64,000 bases of DNA from contig JAEWIX010000048.1 of NCBI GenBank assembly GCA_023386885.1, positions 1 through 64,000 on the forward strand, read 5' to 3'. The position numbers were made by a program, and so were the translations under genes. This document shows positions 8,714 through 16,826 of this stretch, piece by piece. This DNA is from Pseudomonadota bacterium (GTDB lineage Bacteria > Pseudomonadota > Alphaproteobacteria > Rhizobiales > Xanthobacteraceae). Under the pieces are notes generated by a model. The model did not search any database and was not told the origin of the DNA. It saw only the letters and a list, made by a program, of their open reading frames with translations. Positions within the stretch are counted from its first letter, which is position 1, and each line of letters begins with the position of its first letter.

Positions 8714-8984
8714 GGCGAAACCCCGCGAAAAGGACCGCAAATGAAGGGTTTGGCGGCATTTTATGGCATTAGGCGGCAGACTAACCTAGCTTGACGTGGC
8801 CTTTGAGCGCCGAGATTGGCATCCATCACCGGATCGCTGGCGACTATCTATCAGCTTATCCAGGGGATAATGGCTTGGCGTGAAAACAATCATCGTGTCA
8901 GCGACGGCGAACATATCTGATAGTCGCTGTCCTGCAGCATCCGATTTCTCGGCAATGGAAGGGCTATTGGCCGCGATGTATTGG
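8714..8984. other. intergenic, no gene seen
   Basis: Between the rplU promoter and the end of the putative toxin gene I see no convincing reading frame or RNA. Base composition becomes visibly richer in A+T around 8760 and stays so through the toxin-antitoxin genes. Confidence 0.6.
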
Positions 8985-9362
8985 TTAGCAACCTTGGCTT
9001 ATCGCATTACAAACGCGCTGCATTTCCCATTCTACCATAGCGCCGCCATCCATTATTGCGGCACTTAGCTCCCGCAAATGCTTTTTGGACAAGCGCCCAA
9101 GTGGCTCCTGAGGAAAAGCGGCAAGCTCAATGTCGCCATAGTGAATTATGCTAGCGCAGCTCACGAAGCTTTTCTCTAGTGGAAAAAAAGGATAGTCAAC
9201 TTTCAAAATTGCATAATCGCAGCCGTAATCAGCTTTCGACACGAATAGGAAAGTATGGCCGGCTCGCCAGTCAGCTTCGCAGATATAGACATGGTACTTG
9301 TCGCGCGAAGCATGGCCCGCAGCTTGGTCGGTGTTCCAGAGGAAAATGTCCCCAAGCCGCAT
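8985..9362 (-). CDS. putative PemK/MazF-like toxin partner
   Basis: A 125-residue protein. The start, MRLGDIFLW, the following strand KYHVYICEA, and a late LGRLSKKHLRELSAAI helix resemble the SH3-barrel ribonuclease toxins of the PemK/MazF class, although the usual RP-V strand is replaced by DKYHVYI. Its start codon overlaps the stop of the preceding Panacea-domain gene (TAATG), implying coupled translation and the antitoxin-then-toxin order. A+T content exceeds the surrounding genes, suggesting transfer. The fold call is an inference from pattern and context; it could be an unrelated partner. Confidence 0.55.
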   Translation of the reverse strand: MRLGDIFLWNTDQAAGHASRDKYHVYICEADWRAGHTFLFVSKADYGCDYAILKVDYPFFPLEKSFVSCASIIHYGDIELAAFPQEPLGRLSKKHLRELSAAIMDGGAMVEWEMQRVCNAISQGC

Positions 9363-9919
9363 TACATTTTCGAGGCTACCGGAAGAAGGTCTTCTAGAAG
9401 AGCCGCCCTTTTCTGCTCGTCGTCAATCATTTCATCATAGTACATGACGGCGCGCTTCCCCTGCCGTCGAGTATTCCAAGCGTGGCTCCACGCATAATGT
9501 TCATGCGTCGCTTTAAATAGGTCATCGAAAGATGAGTCTTTGTGCTTCTCGACAACCTCATCAAACACTGCAAGGTCGGTTTTAGAGAAAATATCTCGTC
9601 GAATCTCTCGGTTAGGCTTCCCAATTATGGTTGTCTTGTCCTTCAACTCCGTCTCAAATGGGAGCTCATCAAGCCCTAAAGACCGAAAAGCCCACGGATT
9701 TCCATTCAGCAAATCGAGAACGGTTGACGCAACAGGTCCATAAGAAAGCGCGTAATAGGTTTCGTTTGTTATGGGGCGACCATAACGAACGAAGTGCTCT
9801 CTATCGGCGAGATAGAAAAATTTGACAGCCTGATACTTGTCCGCCCCCGGCCGACGATGGGCCAAGTAGAGGAGAAGCTCCACTATCTTGTCGTGCTTTG
9901 GTTTGAATTCTAAGGGCAT
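9362..9919 (-). CDS. Panacea-domain (DUF4065/SocA-like) antitoxin
   Basis: A 185-residue protein matching the Panacea (SocA-like, DUF4065) pattern: KIVELLLYLAHRR, then KFFYLADREHFVRYGRPITN, then the hallmark YYALSYGPVASTVLDLL, and a helical C-terminal half. Panacea proteins neutralise many unrelated toxins encoded next to them. The ATG at 9919, with GAGAA upstream, begins the conserved domain; the frame remains open further upstream but that part looks like a membrane-like random extension. It is overlapped by the toxin-like gene. Antitoxins of this family can also act as protease adaptors (SocA in Caulobacter). Confidence 0.8.
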   Translation of the reverse strand: MPLEFKPKHDKIVELLLYLAHRRPGADKYQAVKFFYLADREHFVRYGRPITNETYYALSYGPVASTVLDLLNGNPWAFRSLGLDELPFETELKDKTTIIGKPNREIRRDIFSKTDLAVFDEVVEKHKDSSFDDLFKATHEHYAWSHAWNTRRQGKRAVMYYDEMIDDEQKRAALLEDLLPVASKM

Positions 9920-10032
9920 GCGTTTCTCACAAGGGGGCTTGGAGCGCAGCCAGATGAAAAGCAATAACAAACTGATTCTAGATAAAAGAACATAACAACG
10001 CAAAGCTAACTTCGGGTTAGTGATTTTCAGTT

Positions 10033-10383
10033 TCAAGGGGCGATTGTTTTTTTCATGCCGAATGTTGCGTATTTGCAACAGTCTTGGCTCGCGACCTCCC
10101 ACAGCGCGTATAGTCCTGGCCCTTGTTTTCGCTTTACAATTCCTTCTTCCCGCTTCTGGCACGGCAGTTCAGCGTCGAAGTCACCCGTATAACCCAGTGT
10201 TCCTAGAACCCGGCCCAGTGCGCAAATGTCGTTCTTGATCTCGGCCAAACGGTCACGAATGCAGATTGCTTTGTTGAATAGATCGGCACGCTTCGTAAGC
10301 AGGCCGTTGATGGTGTGCTCGAACGTTTCCGTTCGTGAGCGTTTGATGGTTGCGGATATAGGCCGAAAGTTCGCGAAAGCGGC
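10033..10383 (-). pseudogene. decayed remnant of a rhizobial coiled-coil protein family
   Basis: An open stretch of about 116 codons with no proper ATG contains HTINGLLTKRADLF, then RDRLAEIKNDICALGRVL and GTLGYTGDFDAELP. This recalls a family of small conserved proteins, common near integrases in rhizobia, with a GLL-KRAEI / ID-LDATLRLF pattern. The 5' end runs into a TGA and the last 35 codons look scrambled, so I read it as a broken gene. The family link is from memory of the pattern and is tentative. Confidence 0.4.
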
Positions 10384-10520
10384 TCACCATCGTTTCCAAG
10401 GTGAATTTGCCATCTAATACCAGGCTTTTACGCCATTCCCGGGCCATCCGGGCGTCGCCGCGTTGAAACCATCCGGTTCCCTCGCCGTTGTCCCGGCTCA
10501 CATCAGGATCAAGGGGCGAC
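10384..10520. other. intergenic before the ROK gene, no gene seen
   Basis: No supported feature apart from AAGGGG about 5 bases before the ROK start codon. GC content returns to the chromosomal level here, marking the edge of the AT-rich patch. Confidence 0.5.
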
Positions 10521-11669
10521 ATGGCGGACGGCAACCTCACCACCTCCGGCATCGGCAAGCATGGCGCGGCGCGGCTGCCGTCGGTCGATATCGACAGCTA
10601 CAACATCGAGTTGAAGGACGACGACGGGTTTCTCGGCGATCGCGCCAGCAAGGGCGCGTTTCAGCGGATCCTCGACGACTGGCGCAAGCCGCTGAAGAAG
10701 AACGGCGACGATCCGCTCGGCAAGAAGCCGACCGACGACCTCAACAAGACCACGCTGGACGAGGCGCTCAAGGGCGACGACATCGTGGCAGCGGCGCTGG
10801 TGCACGGCGCGCTGGAGCAGTTCGCCCAGGAACTGGCCTATGTCACCCGCCGTTTCCTCAAGACCAAGGCATGGGCCGACACCGAGCGCATCGTGGTTGG
10901 GGGCGGCTTCCGGCAGAGCCGGGTCGGGGAGATCGCCATCGCCCGCGCCGACCTGATCCTCAAGGCCGAGGGGCTCAAGGTCGATCTGATCCCGATCCGC
11001 TTCCATCCCGACGAGGCCGGGCTGATCGGCTGCCTGCATCTGGCGCCGCCGTGGATTTTCGAGGCCTATGACAGCATTCTCGCGGTCGACATCGGCGGCT
11101 CCAACATCCGCTGCGGCGTGGTGGAAACCCGCTGGAACAAGGCGAAAGACCTCTCCAAGGCGGCGGTCTGGAAGTCCGACCTGTGGCGCCACGCCGATGA
11201 CGAGCCGACGCGTGAGGGCGCGGTGAAACGGCTGGTGAAGATGCTCAAGGACCTGATCGAACAAGCCGACACCGAGGGGTTGAAGCTCGCGCCCTTCATC
11301 GGCATTTCCTGTCCCGGCGTGATCGAGGAGGATGGCGCCATCGAGAAGGGCGCGCAGAACCTGCCCGGCAACTGGGAAAGCAGCCGCTTCAACCTGCCGG
11401 CCAGCCTGTTCGAGGTGATCCCGATGATCGGCGAGCACGACACCACGGTGCTGATGCATAACGACGGCGTGGCGCAGGGCCTCAGCGAAATGCCGTTCAT
11501 GCAGGACGTCGCGCGCTGGGGCGTGCTGACCATTGGCACCGGTCTCGGCAACGCCCGCTTCACCAACCGCAAGAACAAGGACGACAAGGGCGGGAACGAC
11601 AAGGCAAAGGACGGCAAGAGCAAGAAGGCGGCGGGGGCTAAGGAAAAGCCGAAGAAAAACAAGGGATAG
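10521..11669 (+). CDS. ROK-family protein with apparently permuted halves
   Basis: A 382-residue protein. The phosphate-binding motif of ROK sugar kinases, DIGGSNIRCG, normally at the N terminus, is found at about residue 190, followed by GISCPGVIEEDG and TIGTGLGNARF (about 339). The first half instead contains what is usually the C-terminal part: helices, then IVVGGGFRQSR (about 125), then PDEAGLIGCLHLAP. The zinc motif CxCGxxGCxE of classic ROK kinases is absent. The tail after residue 350 is Lys-rich. It could be a sugar kinase, a repressor without a DNA-binding domain, or a polyphosphate-type glucokinase relative. The ATG at 10521 follows AAGGGGCG. Confidence 0.7.
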   Translation: MADGNLTTSGIGKHGAARLPSVDIDSYNIELKDDDGFLGDRASKGAFQRILDDWRKPLKKNGDDPLGKKPTDDLNKTTLDEALKGDDIVAAALVHGALEQFAQELAYVTRRFLKTKAWADTERIVVGGGFRQSRVGEIAIARADLILKAEGLKVDLIPIRFHPDEAGLIGCLHLAPPWIFEAYDSILAVDIGGSNIRCGVVETRWNKAKDLSKAAVWKSDLWRHADDEPTREGAVKRLVKMLKDLIEQADTEGLKLAPFIGISCPGVIEEDGAIEKGAQNLPGNWESSRFNLPASLFEVIPMIGEHDTTVLMHNDGVAQGLSEMPFMQDVARWGVLTIGTGLGNARFTNRKNKDDKGGNDKAKDGKSKKAAGAKEKPKKNKG

Positions 11670-11737
11670 CTGTGTCAGCAACGGCTTCGGTCGGATCTAG
11701 TGCGGCATACCCCGGATTTTTGCGCGTGAAATGAGGT

Positions 11738-11776
11738 GCTCGTCATGGCCGGGCTCGTCCCGGCCATCCACGCCTT
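11738..11776. repeat. REP-like palindrome
   Basis: CGTCATGGCCGGGCTCGTCC followed by CGGCCATCCACGCC makes a GGCCGGG/CCCGGCC hairpin. The same unit recurs, in inverted form, near 42575-42606, so it is a dispersed element of this genome. Confidence 0.7.
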
Positions 11777-11957
11777 GACGCCCAGCAATGAGAAAGGACG
11801 CAGAGCATCGGAAGGTTGCCCGACCCCACGCGCCGTCGACGGGCCGCGACGGCTGCCGCCGAACATTTTCGTCCCGCTGCGGCTTGTCTGGCCTGCCATC
11901 CTCGCCTAGAACACCGCCGACCACTGACGGGGATTCCCCGACATCATCTTGGCGCCT

Positions 11958-12047
11958 GGAGAGGTGGCAGAGTGGTTGAATGCACCGCACTCGAAATGCG
12001 GCATAGGTGCAAGCCTATCGGGGGTTCGAATCCCTCCCTCTCCGCCA
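11958..12047 (+). tRNA. tRNA-Ser (anticodon CGA)
   Basis: Acceptor stem GGAGAGG (11958-11964) pairs with CCTCTCC (12037-12043), with discriminator G and an encoded CCA. The anticodon arm is CCGCA-CTCGAAA-TGCGG, giving anticodon CGA that reads UCG codons. A long variable arm follows, as expected for a class II serine tRNA, and the T-arm has GGTTCGAATCC. Total 90 nucleotides. Confidence 0.95.
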
Positions 12048-12144
12048 GCACACACAGAAGTGCAATAAAATCAATAGGTCTTTGATTGTCATAGGCTTTT
12101 GCCGCCCGAATTGGTACACACGGGTGGTGCACGTGACTCTTTCA

Positions 12145-12564
12145 ATGACTCGTCCCTGGAAACATCCCGACAGCGGCTATTATTGGTTCCGGAAGCGTAT
12201 TCCGGATGATCTTCGCAATCTCATCGGGAAGCGCGAAGAGCGCTTCAGTTTAGGGACACGTGATCCGGCCGAGGCGAAGCGGCTGCACGCAATCAAGCTG
12301 GCTGAGGTCGAGGAGCGTTGGTCCAACTTGCGTGCAGGTCAGCGTCCGTTGTCGCCCGACGACATCGCTCGAGAAGCCGCGGCAATCGGCGATCAGCTGC
12401 GACGACAGCTTGAGGCAGATCCTTACCAAGAACTGCGGTGGGACCCTGAGATCGGCGCGGGCCTGTGGAGGACGGTTGGGACCGATGGCGGGCACTACAC
12501 GGACATCACGCAGCCTTTGAATCCCGTGGAGGGTATGGCGCGCGCACAACTGCGCCGCCTCTGA
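12145..12564 (+). pseudogene. truncated phage-type integrase next to tRNA-Ser
   Basis: About 139 codons starting MTRPWKHPDSGYYWFRKRIP, then SLGTRDPAEAKRLHAIKL and VEERWSNLRAG. This is the N-terminal domain (DUF6538-like) of tyrosine recombinases that integrate at tRNA genes. The frame stops before any catalytic domain, so the R-H-R-Y residues are all missing. It lies 97 bases past the 3' end of tRNA-Ser, the usual place for an integrase. It is best read as the remains of an island whose other end was lost or lies outside this window. Confidence 0.7.
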
Positions 12565-12810
12565 TTGACAGTTTTGTTCCGTGTAGCTGCCATAACGATA
12601 AAAAACCTCAACGGCGGCTTCTTACCAATTTAAGCCATTAGTTCGACATCTATTTAGAAGGGCCATGGAGGGCTATAGCGTAGACGTAGTTTTCTATTTC
12701 TTCGTTTTCGGCCCACCATTTTGCCTCACCCCCGAATTTGCAGATGACGGCCGAGACGAATCCGGACAATTGTGCTGGATTATCGCGCGTGAGGCGAAAG
12801 GGACGATGTG

Positions 12811-13602
12811 ATGGGTGAGAGCAACGATCTTGTCGTGCGGGAGGACGCCGGTGCGGTGTCCTTTTTGTCGCTGAACCGGCCGCGCAACGGCAACAGCCTG
12901 TCGCTCGCAACCATCGATGCACTGACCCGCCATCTCATGGATCTGCGGCAGGAGCCTTCGATCGCGGTGATCGTGCTCGGCGGCATCGGCAAGAAAATCT
13001 TTTGCGCGGGACACGATCTCACCGAATTCGATGGTGAGACCGATCCGGAATTCTTCAAGACGGTGTCGACGCGCTGTTCGGCGATGATGCAGGCGATGCG
13101 CGACCAGCCGCAGATCATCATCGCCAGCGTCGAGGGGGTGGCTTCCGCCGCCGGCTGCCAGTTGGTCGCCAGCGCCGATCTCGCCATCGCCTCGAGCGAA
13201 GCGCGGTTCGCGACGCCGGGCGTCAACATCGGCCTGTGGTGCCTGACGCCGATGGTGGCGCTGTCACGCACCGTGACGCCGAAGCATGCGATGCAGATGC
13301 TGACCACGGGGCGGCTTTACGACGCCGAGTTCGCGCTGCGGATCGGCCTCGTCAACGAAGTGGTCGCGCCCGAGCAACTTGCCGACGCGGTCAAATCGAT
13401 GGCTGCGGAGATCGCCTCGAAATCGACCTACACGCTGGCGCTCGGCAAGCAGGCGTTCTATCGCCAGCTTCAGATGCCGGTTTCGGATGCCTACGAATAT
13501 TCCGGCGAACTCGTGGTGCGTAACATGGCGCACGCCGACGCGCGCGAAGGGATCAATGCGTTCGTCGAGAAGCGCAAGCCGGTCTGGGTGGGCCGCAAGT
13601 AG
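12811..13602 (+). CDS. enoyl-CoA hydratase/isomerase family protein (ECHDC3-like)
   Basis: A 263-residue crotonase-fold protein. Oxyanion-hole motifs are FCAGHDL and VASAAGCQLVASADLAIAS, followed by FATPGVNIGLWCLTP, a pattern shared with the ECHDC3-like branch. One usual catalytic Glu position appears to be replaced in GVNIGL, so hydratase activity is uncertain. AAAGGGA precedes ATG 12811; the GTG one codon earlier is less likely. It faces the TetR gene tail to tail and probably belongs with the acyl-CoA catabolic block to its right. Confidence 0.85.
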   Translation: MGESNDLVVREDAGAVSFLSLNRPRNGNSLSLATIDALTRHLMDLRQEPSIAVIVLGGIGKKIFCAGHDLTEFDGETDPEFFKTVSTRCSAMMQAMRDQPQIIIASVEGVASAAGCQLVASADLAIASSEARFATPGVNIGLWCLTPMVALSRTVTPKHAMQMLTTGRLYDAEFALRIGLVNEVVAPEQLADAVKSMAAEIASKSTYTLALGKQAFYRQLQMPVSDAYEYSGELVVRNMAHADAREGINAFVEKRKPVWVGRK

Positions 13603-13625
13603 CGCTCGCGATCGATCGATCGCGA

Positions 13626-14270
13626 TCAGCGCGCGCGCAGGGCGCCCTTCACCAGGTCGACGAGATTGCGGGCGATCTCTTCGCCGCTGGCCGGCCCCTC
13701 GGGCGTGAACCAGCGCGTCATCCAGTTGATCGACCCCATGAAGAAGAACACCGTCAGCTTGGCATCGACGCTGCGCACCGTGCCATCCGCGATGCCTTCG
13801 GTGATCAGCCTGCGGAAGGCGCGGTCGAACTTGTCGCGGCGCTTGCCGACAATCGCCTTGTTCTGCGGCTCCAGCGCATCGTATTCGCCGAGCACGGCAA
13901 AGGAGCCCATCTCGCTGGTGATGGTCCTGACGTATTTATCGACGAGCAGCAGGATCTTCTCCAACCCGGTCTTGCCGTGCTCTTCGCAATACTTCATCGC
14001 ATCGTCGCCGAAATCGAGCGACAGCATGTGGCATTCGAAGAGAATTTCCTGCTTGTTCTTGACGTAGTAATAAAGCGCGGCCTTGGTGACATCGAGCGTT
14101 TTCGCGACATCCTCCAGCGAGGTGTTGTGATAGCCGCGCAGGCTGAAGGCACGGCCCGCTTCCCGAAGCAGCGCATCCCGCTTCAGCGAGAATTGCTGCT
14201 CCCGGCTCAGAACGACGCTTTTCCACGCCGAAGCGTGGCGGCCGCGCCTTGCTGTCGATGCCTTCTTCAT
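13626..14270 (-). CDS. TetR/AcrR-family regulator
   Basis: A 214-residue repressor-type regulator. After a basic N-terminal arm it has a TetR helix-turn-helix: LLREAGRAFSLRGYHNTSLE, then DVAKTLDVTKAALYYYVKNK. The C-terminal ligand domain is typical of regulators that sense acyl-CoA esters (FadR/PsrA-like), but the ligand is unknown. The ATG at 14270 lacks a clear ribosome site; a TTG 16 codons earlier is possible. Two palindromic sites lie just upstream, and related sites stand before the acyl-CoA dehydrogenase, liv and CoA-transferase genes, so it likely controls that whole set. Confidence 0.9.
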   Translation of the reverse strand: MKKASTARRGRHASAWKSVVLSREQQFSLKRDALLREAGRAFSLRGYHNTSLEDVAKTLDVTKAALYYYVKNKQEILFECHMLSLDFGDDAMKYCEEHGKTGLEKILLLVDKYVRTITSEMGSFAVLGEYDALEPQNKAIVGKRRDKFDRAFRRLITEGIADGTVRSVDAKLTVFFFMGSINWMTRWFTPEGPASGEEIARNLVDLVKGALRAR

Positions 14271-14323
14271 GAGATCATGCCGGTTATCCCACGGTTGCGG
14301 GTCGATTCGCGATTTCAAGGCGT

Positions 14324-14352
14324 CATAGTCAAAACTATGGCTTCAAAGTCAA
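14324..14352. promoter_or_regulatory. palindromic sites upstream of the TetR gene
   Basis: CATAGT-CAAA-ACTATG (14324-14339) is a perfect inverted repeat. Next to it ATGGC-TTCAAA-GTCAA (14337-14352) is a weaker version of the TTGAC-N6-GTTAA motif seen at 15662, 15853 and 24920, with one good half-site. Probably the autoregulatory operator. Confidence 0.5.
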
Positions 14353-14363
14353 TTCGTCGAACG

Positions 14364-15521
14364 TCAGGCCGAGAGGCAGCGCGCGATGATCTGCTTCTGG
14401 ATGTCGCTGGTCCCCTCGTAGATTTTACAGACGCGAACGTCCCGATAGTAGCGCTCGACCGGGAAATCCTTCAGGTAGCCGTAGCCGCCGTGAACCTGCA
14501 GCGCGTCCGAGCAGACCTTTTCGGCCATCTCTGAAGCCACGAGCTTGGCGATGGCCGCCTCCTTGGCGCAGGGGGCGCCGGCCTCGAGCAGCCGCGCCGC
14601 GTGAATGTAGTATTGCCGCGCCACGTCGATCTGGGCCGCCATCTCGGCGAGATGAAAGCTGACCGCCTGCAGTTCGACGATCGGCTTGCCATAGGCTTCG
14701 CGTTCGTTGGCGTAGCGGATCGCCGCATCAAGCGCGGCCTGGGCGACGCCGACGGCCTGGGCGGCGATCGCGATGCGGCCGTCGGACAAGCCGCCCATCA
14801 CGATCTTGTAGCCGCCGCCGACCTCGCCGAGCACATTCGCTGCCGGCACCCGAAGATTGTCGAGCTGGATCTGCGCGATGTGAGCGGTGCGCTGGCCGAG
14901 CTTGTCCTCGACGCGCGCGATGTTGTAGCCGGGCGTCGTCGGATCGACGATGAATGTCGTGAAGCCGTGCTTGCCGGCCTGCGGATCGGTGCGCGCGAGC
15001 ACGATGGTGGTGCCGGCCTCGCTGCCGTTGGAAATGAACTGCTTGGTGCCGTTGAGAACGTAAGCGTCGCCGTCGCGCTGCGCAGTGGCGCGAAACGCGG
15101 CGGTATCCGAACCCGCTTGCGGTTCGGTGAGCAGAAAGGCGCCGATCTTCTCGCCGCGCAGCATCGGCGGCAAGTATGTCGTCTTCTGTTCCTCGTTACC
15201 ACGCAGGGCAATGGTGTAAGCCGTCACGTTGTGGACGTGGAAAATGGTGCCGACGCCGGCATCGGCCGCCGCGATTTCCTCGAGCGCCAGGCAATAAGAG
15301 AGAAAGCCGGCATTGGAGCCGCCGTATTGTTCGGGCGGCAACATGCCCATGAAGCCGAGATCGGCGAGCGCCTTCAGTTCGGCATGCGGCCAGGCCGCGG
15401 TGCGGTCGCGTTCCATCGCGGTGGGCGCGATCGCATCCGCCGCGACGCCGCGCGCGACGTCGCGCACCATCATCTGCTGATCGGTCAGGAACGAAAAAGA
15501 TCTGCTTTCGGGCTGCGCCAT
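14364..15521 (-). CDS. acyl-CoA dehydrogenase
   Basis: A 385-residue FAD enzyme that forms the alpha-beta double bond of an acyl-CoA. Domains run in order: N-terminal helices, the middle beta domain with AFLLTEPQAGSDTAAF and the C-terminal helical domain ending in VHGGYGYLKDFPVERYYRD and IYEGTSDIQKQIIAR, where the catalytic Glu is expected in YEGTS. AGGAGG lies 6 bases before ATG 15521. It is transcribed away from the liv operon across a shared regulatory region. Chain-length preference cannot be told. Confidence 0.93.
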   Translation of the reverse strand: MAQPESRSFSFLTDQQMMVRDVARGVAADAIAPTAMERDRTAAWPHAELKALADLGFMGMLPPEQYGGSNAGFLSYCLALEEIAAADAGVGTIFHVHNVTAYTIALRGNEEQKTTYLPPMLRGEKIGAFLLTEPQAGSDTAAFRATAQRDGDAYVLNGTKQFISNGSEAGTTIVLARTDPQAGKHGFTTFIVDPTTPGYNIARVEDKLGQRTAHIAQIQLDNLRVPAANVLGEVGGGYKIVMGGLSDGRIAIAAQAVGVAQAALDAAIRYANEREAYGKPIVELQAVSFHLAEMAAQIDVARQYYIHAARLLEAGAPCAKEAAIAKLVASEMAEKVCSDALQVHGGYGYLKDFPVERYYRDVRVCKIYEGTSDIQKQIIARCLSA

Positions 15522-15661
15522 CCGGGTCCTCCTGCGTACCGTTATCGGAATCGCGCGGCGCTTCTGGAGCATCTGCGGTTTCGCACCCCGAAGAAGCGGA
15601 GTGCGGCATATGGCTCGATCTGCGCGGCGATCCTTTTATATTCGACCTGATATTAGGTTAT

Positions 15662-15677
15662 TTAACGCAATGGTCAA
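15662..15677. promoter_or_regulatory. TTGAC-N6-GTTAA operator, acyl-CoA dehydrogenase side
   Basis: On the minus strand TTGAC-CATTGC-GTTAA. It overlaps a plausible -35 (TTGACC) that is followed after 16 bases by TAATAT, so a bound repressor would block the promoter of the acyl-CoA dehydrogenase gene, whose start lies about 140 bases further on. Confidence 0.55.
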
Positions 15678-15852
15678 TTTAATAATCATGGCTTTATCCA
15701 TTCCGGTCGAATGTGCGGGCATGTGGCCTCGAAAAGGCACGCCTGCGGGCCCGCCGGGCGGCGTCCCCAACGCGCGTGGTGCCGATTTGGATACCTTTCG
15801 ACGGCGCATTTCGCTCATGGTCGAAGGGGCGACAAACCGGGCTTGACGTTAA

Positions 15853-15868
15853 TTGACTGTCGAGTTAA
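15853..15868. promoter_or_regulatory. TTGAC-N6-GTTAA operator, liv-operon side
   Basis: TTGAC-TGTCGA-GTTAA, preceded directly by another TTGACGTTAA. A candidate promoter TTGACG (15843-15848), 17-base spacer, TAAAAA (15866-15871) would contain the operator in its spacer. It lies about 130 bases before the first liv gene. Confidence 0.55.
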
Positions 15869-15998
15869 AAATAAACCTGCTAGGTCATAAAAATCCGTCA
15901 AGGGTCGACCGATCTCGAGGTGAAACGCTTGCCCGGTCGAAATGCCGCATACCTGGGGGAGGATGAATGTCGCAGGATTGCGCTGGTGAAGGAGGTGC

Positions 15999-16826
15999 GT
16001 GTTGAGTGCCGTTTCACCTGTCTATTCGCCATCGCAGAATCCTGCCCGGGCCCACGGCTCGGCGGTCCTTGTCGCCGACGGCATCCGCATGGCGTTCGGC
16101 GGCGTCGTCGCGCTGGATAAGGTTTCCATCTCGGTCGGCGCGGACGAGTTGCTGGCGGTCATCGGGCCGAACGGCGCCGGCAAAACGTCGCTGATGAATT
16201 GTCTCAGCGGCTTTTATCGGCCGCAGCAGGGCGAAGTGCGATTCAACGGCGCGGTGATCTCCGGCATGGGGGTCCACAACATCGTCCGCGCGGGCCTGGC
16301 GCGAACCTTTCAGGGCACGCACATCTTTTCCAACATGACCGTGATCGAAAACATCATGGTCGGCCGCCACATTCACATGAAGAGTTCGGTCCCGTCGGCG
16401 TTCCTCTATTTCGGAGCGTGCCGGCGCGAGGAGATGCGTCATCGCGAGGCCGTCGAGGAAATCATCGAACTGCTCGAGATCGAATCCATCCGTCACCAGC
16501 CGGTCGGCAGCCTTGGTTACGGTCTGCGTAAACGCGTCGATCTCGGCCGCGCACTGGCGCAGGAGCCCAGCATCCTGCTGATGGACGAGCCGATGGCCGG
16601 CATGAACACCGAGGAGAAGGAAGACCTCGCGCGCTTCATTCTCGACGTCCGCGAAGCGCGGCGGATTCCGGTGGTGCTGGTCGAGCACGACATGGGTGTC
16701 GTCATGGATCTCGCCGATCGCATCGTCGTGCTCGATTTCGGCCGCAAGATCGCGGAGGGAACGCCGCGGGAGATTCAGGAAAACCCCGCGGTGCTGAAGG
16801 CGTATCTGGGCGAGGGGAATCGCTGA
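15999..16826 (+). CDS. ABC transporter ATP-binding protein, LivG type
   Basis: A 275-residue ATPase of a branched-chain-amino-acid-type importer. Walker A GPNGAGKTS, signature region LGYGLRKRVDLGRAL, Walker B ILLMDEP and the switch His in VEHDMGVVMDLADRI are all present. AAGGAGG is 3 bases before the GTG at 15999 and 6 before an in-frame TTG at 16002; either may be used. It is the first gene of a six-gene operon and its stop overlaps the next start (TGATG). Since the next gene is an acyl-CoA synthetase, the transported solute is probably a carboxylic acid rather than an amino acid. Confidence 0.9.
   Translation: MLSAVSPVYSPSQNPARAHGSAVLVADGIRMAFGGVVALDKVSISVGADELLAVIGPNGAGKTSLMNCLSGFYRPQQGEVRFNGAVISGMGVHNIVRAGLARTFQGTHIFSNMTVIENIMVGRHIHMKSSVPSAFLYFGACRREEMRHREAVEEIIELLEIESIRHQPVGSLGYGLRKRVDLGRALAQEPSILLMDEPMAGMNTEEKEDLARFILDVREARRIPVVLVEHDMGVVMDLADRIVVLDFGRKIAEGTPREIQENPAVLKAYLGEGNR

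Noticed and set aside
9920..10162. Possible N-terminal extension of the Panacea gene
   Set aside because: The extra 81 codons show no conserved pattern, whereas ATG 9919 begins directly at the domain and has GAGAA upstream.
10253..10558. 101-codon minus-strand frame before the ROK gene
   Set aside because: It overlaps the decayed gene in another frame and crosses the ROK start region; it has no conserved pattern of its own.
12650..12922. Minus-strand frame ending with a non-shadow-like stretch (FGGEAKWWAENEEIENY)
   Set aside because: Only about 40 codons are outside the antisense of the enoyl-CoA hydratase gene, and there is no start or ribosome site; at most a gene remnant.
15601..15846. 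81-codon plus-strand frame in the divergent regulatory region
   Set aside because: It spans promoter and operator sequences, has no ribosome site and ends without recognisable features.
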